Of a DNA stretch of 43,401 nt, positions 43,382-43,401 are shown one piece after another. Every line of letters starts with the position of its first letter. Position 1 is the first letter of the stretch. A model generated the notes under the pieces. That model made no database searches. It saw nothing but the letters and a program-made list of their open reading frames with translations, and had not been told where the DNA came from. The DNA is from an uncultured Pseudomonadota bacterium (lineage in GTDB: Bacteria; Pseudomonadota; Gammaproteobacteria; Methylococcales; Methylomonadaceae), in NCBI GenBank assembly GCA_903928965.1, contig CAIYSZ010000020.1:1-43401 (forward strand), read 5' to 3'. The position numbers were made by a program, and so were the translations under genes.

Positions 43382-43401
43382 AATTTCGGCAACAAAAATC
43401 A

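Overview
The window comes from the chromosome of a gammaproteobacterial methanotroph, probably Methylomonas-like (Methylococcaceae). The evidence is the soluble methane monooxygenase (sMMO) cluster in the order mmoY-mmoB-mmoZ-mmoD-mmoC-orf-mmoG, the csrA-tRNA-Ser-tRNA-Arg block usual in Gammaproteobacteria, and moderate GC content. The genus is inferred; no 16S rRNA gene is present.

Layout. (1) 1-5275: sMMO genes on the + strand. The left edge cuts mmoY, and mmoX lies outside. A hairpin separates the hydroxylase genes from mmoD-mmoC, and a 102-codon gene of unknown function sits between mmoC and the GroEL-like mmoG. (2) 5545-6774: a response regulator with a PP2C (SpoIIE-type) phosphatase output. 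(3) 7175-14469: a nitrogen-assimilation block with glnA, an outer-membrane beta-barrel protein, and two glnK-amtB pairs. Both glnK genes and the porin-like gene have a -24/-12 (sigma-54) motif with the correct GG/GC spacing. A perfect NtrC-type dyad lies upstream of the first glnK and a near-match upstream of the porin-like gene, so all three are probably induced by nitrogen limitation. (4) 14742-17667: two minus-strand genes, an OmpA-domain protein and a GxSxG protein, of unknown role. (5) 18036-23311: an inositol-monophosphatase-family phosphatase, an exonuclease/GIY-YIG fusion, gshA-cysH (glutathione and sulfate assimilation) and csrA, followed by tRNA-Ser(GCU), tRNA-Arg(ACG) and tRNA-Asn(GUU).

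(6) 23632-43316: a 19.7-kb integrative element inserted in tRNA-Asn and bounded by identical 56-bp repeats. Its left half is a mobility and replication module: tyrosine integrase, AlpA-like regulator, TOPRIM primase, DUF927 helicase and small ORFs. Arrays of 9-bp-phased GGGAACC repeats lie near both ends of the helicase gene. Its right half is anti-phage cargo: an SNF2-family helicase, a candidate AbiF-type structured RNA beside a decayed Abi_2 gene, a beta-class adenine methyltransferase of type III Mod style, an AlbA_2/GHKL ATPase-like protein, and a type III Res-like helicase with a PD-(D/E)xK site. This four-protein set is the best candidate for an unusual defence system in the window. Copies of a (G)TGTCCC motif cluster at both ends of the element and look like integrase arm sites.

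(7) 43317-43401: a terminator, then a new tandem 11-bp repeat with the same period as the arm sites of the first element. This suggests that a second element is integrated in tandem just beyond the right edge.
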